Below, piece by piece: positions 13,853-15,845 of a stretch of 15,845 nt of DNA. Under the pieces are notes generated by a model. The model was not told the origin of the DNA. It was given only the letters and a program-made list of their open reading frames with translations, and searched no databases. Within the stretch, counting starts at the first letter, position 1. The number at the start of each line of letters is the position of its first letter. The position numbers and the translations under genes were made by a program. Source of the DNA: Micrococcaceae bacterium (GTDB taxonomy: Bacteria; Actinomycetota; Actinomycetes; Actinomycetales; Micrococcaceae); the NCBI GenBank assembly GCA_003486025.1, contig DNHA01000204.1, positions 1 through 15,845 of the forward strand, given 5' to 3'.

Positions 13853-13950
13853 GCTCTGAGATGTTTCGGGGTACGGCACATGGTGGCTAATCTCGTCGAC
13901 GTTGGAATGGTACCTGCTAAGAACTTCTGAAAGCTATTTGTGCATAGACC

Positions 13951-13993
13951 GGCAAAAGCCGGGTGGATCATGATGATCAACCCGGCTTTCGCC
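13951..13993 (-). terminator. Strong terminator after the mhpE-like gene
   Basis: GGCAAAAGCCGGGT (13951-13964) pairs with ACCCGGCTTTCGCC (13980-13993) over 14 positions with one G-U-type mismatch. The inner 15 nt (GATCAT/ATGATC) can extend the stem further. On the minus strand the closing arm is CCCGGCTTTTGCC, the shape of an intrinsic terminator, 16 nt after the mhpE stop. It separates the mhpFE transcript from iclR. Confidence 0.75.
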
Positions 13994-14009
13994 GTACTGC
14001 TGGAAAACT

Positions 14010-15038
14010 CTACTTAGCTGCTGCCAGCTGCACTGCGACGTCGACAATCATGTCTTCCTGACCGCCCACGTAGCCGGCCTTGCCGACCTCTTCGAGGATC
14101 TTGTAGGCAGGAACTCCGTAGCGCTCGGCTGCACGCTCGGCGTGGATCAGGAACGAGGAGTACACCCCGGCGTAGCCCTGCATGATTGACGCGCGGTCCA
14201 TCACCGGCATGCGGGTGATGAATGGCTTCACAATATCTTCGGCGGCACCCATCAGACCCTGGATATCAACCCCGGTTTTGATGTCCAAGCGGTCAAAGGC
14301 CGCAGCAAGGACCTCGGTGGGTGAGTTGCCCGCGCCGGCGCCCAGCGCCATCAGCGTGCCGTCGATCTGCTTAGCCCCGGCACGGACGGCGAACACGGAG
14401 TTCGCTACGCCGAAGCTCATATTCTGGTGGCCGTGGAAGCCAACCTGGGCATCATTGCCCAGCTCGGAAACCAAAGCCGAGACACGGTCCGAGACATCAT
14501 CAAGGATCAGTGCGCCAGCCGAATCGACCACGTAGACGCACTGGCATCCGGCGTCAGCCATAATGCGTGCCTGCTTAGCCAATTCTTCAGGCGATACCCG
14601 GTGGCTGAGCATCAGGAAACCTACGGTTTCCATGCCCAGCTTGCGTGCATGCTGGAAGTGCTGGATCGAGACATCTGCCTCGGTGCAGTGGGTGGCAATG
14701 CGGGCTACCGATGCGCCCACCTCGTGGGCTTGGTTCAAGTCATGGATGGTGCCCAGTCCCGGGAGCATCAGCACGGCAATCTTTGCCTGCTTGGCTTCGT
14801 CCACCGCGGCCTTGATCAGGTCTAGTTCCGGGGTCAGCGAGAATCCGTAGTTGAACGATGAGCCGCCCAGGCCGTCGCCGTGGGTGACCTCGATGACCTC
14901 AACTCGGGAGTCATCCAGTGCGCGCACCACCGAGCGGACATGCTCCTCGGTGAATTTGTGGCTCATCGCGTGCGAGCCGTCGCGCAGGGTGGTGTCGGTC
15001 AGACGGATGTCAAAGGTGGTGTCCATAGGTGCAGTCAT
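14010..15038 (-). CDS. mhpE: 4-hydroxy-2-oxovalerate aldolase
   Basis: Cleaves 4-hydroxy-2-oxopentanoate to pyruvate and acetaldehyde (EC 4.1.3.39), a late step of meta-cleavage pathways. The 342-residue protein is a DRE-TIM metallolyase barrel: [13 protein letters not shown] gives Arg19, Asp20 and His23 (the catalytic Arg, metal Asp and base His), and GFHGHQN supplies the metal ligands His202 and His204. The C-terminal region ([15 protein letters not shown] to the end; [24 protein letters not shown]) is the communication domain that binds the dehydrogenase. I chose ATG 15038, which has GGGGA 8 nt upstream; a TTG at 15053 has only 1 nt between AGGA and the codon. It follows the acetaldehyde dehydrogenase gene by 18 nt, in the order that allows a channelling complex. 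All expected active residues are present. Confidence 0.95.
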   Translation of the reverse strand: MTAPMDTTFDIRLTDTTLRDGSHAMSHKFTEEHVRSVVRALDDSRVEVIEVTHGDGLGGSSFNYGFSLTPELDLIKAAVDEAKQAKIAVLMLPGLGTIHDLNQAHEVGASVARIATHCTEADVSIQHFQHARKLGMETVGFLMLSHRVSPEELAKQARIMADAGCQCVYVVDSAGALILDDVSDRVSALVSELGNDAQVGFHGHQNMSFGVANSVFAVRAGAKQIDGTLMALGAGAGNSPTEVLAAAFDRLDIKTGVDIQGLMGAAEDIVKPFITRMPVMDRASIMQGYAGVYSSFLIHAERAAERYGVPAYKILEEVGKAGYVGGQEDMIVDVAVQLAAAK

Positions 15039-15056
15039 GGTGTGCGTCCCCAATTC

Positions 15057-15845
15057 CTAGTTCACCGACGCGGCGGAGCGCGCGGCGTCGATCTTCTCTG
15101 AGAGCAGATCCGCGGTGCGGGTAGCTGCAGCGGTGATGATGTCCAAGTTGCCTGCGTATTCCGGCAGGTAGTCGGCGGCGCCGGCGACCTGGACCCAGAT
15201 GCCCACACGGCCAAAGCCGCCCCAGTCTTCACGGGCTTCCTCGAACTGTGGTTCCATGCGAAGTTCATAACCCGGGACGTAGTCGCGGATATCGGCAGCG
15301 GCCTTGTCGATGGCCGCACGGATCTTGTCTTGGGTTTGACCAGCTGCAGCTGCCTCGGCAGGGATCATCGCGTAGATGGTGTTGCGCATCATCATCGGTG
15401 GTTCCACCGGGTTGATGATGATAATTGCCTTGCCTCGCTTGGCGCCGCCAACCACTTCCAATGCCTTCGCAGTGGTTTCGGTGAACTCGTCCACGTTGGC
15501 CCGGGTGCCCGGACCGGCAGACTTCGACGCGATTGAGGCAACGATTTCTGCATACTCCACCGGAACCACGGAGGAAACGGCAGCCACGATTGGCGTGGTG
15601 GCCTGGCCGGCGCAGGTAATCATGTTCACGTTCATGGTGTCGGTCAATGAATCCAGGTTCACCACCGGTGCCAGGTACGGGCCAACAGCCGCGGGAGTCA
15701 GGTCAATGGCGTGGATGCCGGCGGCCTTGTACTTCGGGGCGTTGGCCTCGTGTGCTTTCGCGGAGGTGCATTCAAAGACGAAGTCAGGCAGTTCGTCCTG
15801 AGCTAGTAACCAGTCCACACCTTCGGCAGAGGTGGTGATGCCCAG
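15057..15845 (-). CDS. mhpF: Acetaldehyde dehydrogenase (acylating), N-terminus outside window
   Basis: Oxidises acetaldehyde to acetyl-CoA with NAD+ and CoA (EC 1.2.1.10), taking acetaldehyde straight from the aldolase through a protein tunnel. The visible 262 residues begin inside the Rossmann domain ([15 protein letters not shown]) and run to the natural stop. The nucleophile lies in [14 protein letters not shown], then [20 protein letters not shown] (key part [12 protein letters not shown]), [20 protein letters not shown] (key part [12 protein letters not shown]) and the C-terminal [19 protein letters not shown] (key part [10 protein letters not shown]) match MhpF/BphJ/DmpF enzymes. About 50 N-terminal residues, including the GxGxxG motif, lie beyond the right edge. 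An internal GTG at 15818 is not the true start. It precedes mhpE on the same transcript; its promoter, and probably the hydratase gene, are outside the window. Confidence 0.94.
   Translation of the reverse strand: MGITTSAEGVDWLLAQDELPDFVFECTSAKAHEANAPKYKAAGIHAIDLTPAAVGPYLAPVVNLDSLTDTMNVNMITCAGQATTPIVAAVSSVVPVEYAEIVASIASKSAGPGTRANVDEFTETTAKALEVVGGAKRGKAIIIINPVEPPMMMRNTIYAMIPAEAAAAGQTQDKIRAAIDKAAADIRDYVPGYELRMEPQFEEAREDWGGFGRVGIWVQVAGAADYLPEYAGNLDIITAAATRTADLLSEKIDAARSAASVN

Noticed and set aside
1..15845. CRISPR arrays, IS elements, tRNA or rRNA genes.
   Set aside because: No spaced direct repeats, transposase-like proteins, terminal repeats or RNA gene signatures were seen.

Overview
The window reads as chromosomal DNA from a moderately high-GC actinobacterium, most likely Micrococcaceae (Arthrobacter/Glutamicibacter type). 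Reasons: a mycothiol-type ArsC, an actinobacterial putrescine oxidase, frequent GTG/TTG starts, and dense short operons of catabolic, transport and regulator genes. No tRNA, rRNA, IS element, integrase or CRISPR array was seen. It looks like accessory metabolism rather than a mobile island.

Region 1 (1-4755) is a putrescine-use locus. A TetR regulator (minus strand) overlaps by ATGA the start of a partial LapA-like membrane protein that leaves the window. Divergent from tetR is a plus-strand operon: putrescine oxidase (puo), a tandem UspA protein and an APC permease. Between the divergent genes lie a good promoter (TTCACA-N17-TATGCT) and, just downstream, a perfect inverted repeat with 8-bp arms that is the best TetR operator candidate. 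The likely logic is import, oxidative deamination giving 4-aminobutanal, ammonia and H2O2, and a stress-type protein made alongside.

Region 2 (4756-9087) holds a mycothiol-type arsenate reductase followed by an overlapping MFS transporter with no well-placed standard start codon, a convergent Lrp/AsnC regulator, a small excisionase-type HTH protein and a second MFS transporter (YbjJ/MosC-like). It ends in about 410 bp without a gene, containing two strong hairpins.

Region 3 (9088-11230) has an unrecognised multi-pass membrane protein, a small non-canonical cupin, and on the minus strand an Sfp-type 4'-phosphopantetheinyl transferase.

Region 4 (11241-15845, all minus strand) is part of an aromatic (3-hydroxyphenylpropionate-type) catabolic cluster. 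From upstream to downstream it has acetaldehyde dehydrogenase (5' end outside the window), 4-hydroxy-2-oxovalerate aldolase, a strong terminator, an IclR regulator and an MhpA-like flavin hydroxylase ending in a second strong terminator. An 11-bp motif is shared by the iclR and mhpA promoter regions, and a CRP/GlxR-type TGTG-N6-CACA site lies upstream of mhpA. Together these suggest specific (IclR) plus global (cAMP-CRP) control.

Nothing here is clearly a new class of system. The best leads are the operator architecture of the putrescine operon, the arsC-MFS pair with its start-codon problem, the hairpin-rich intergenic region at 8675-9087, and the paired IclR boxes.
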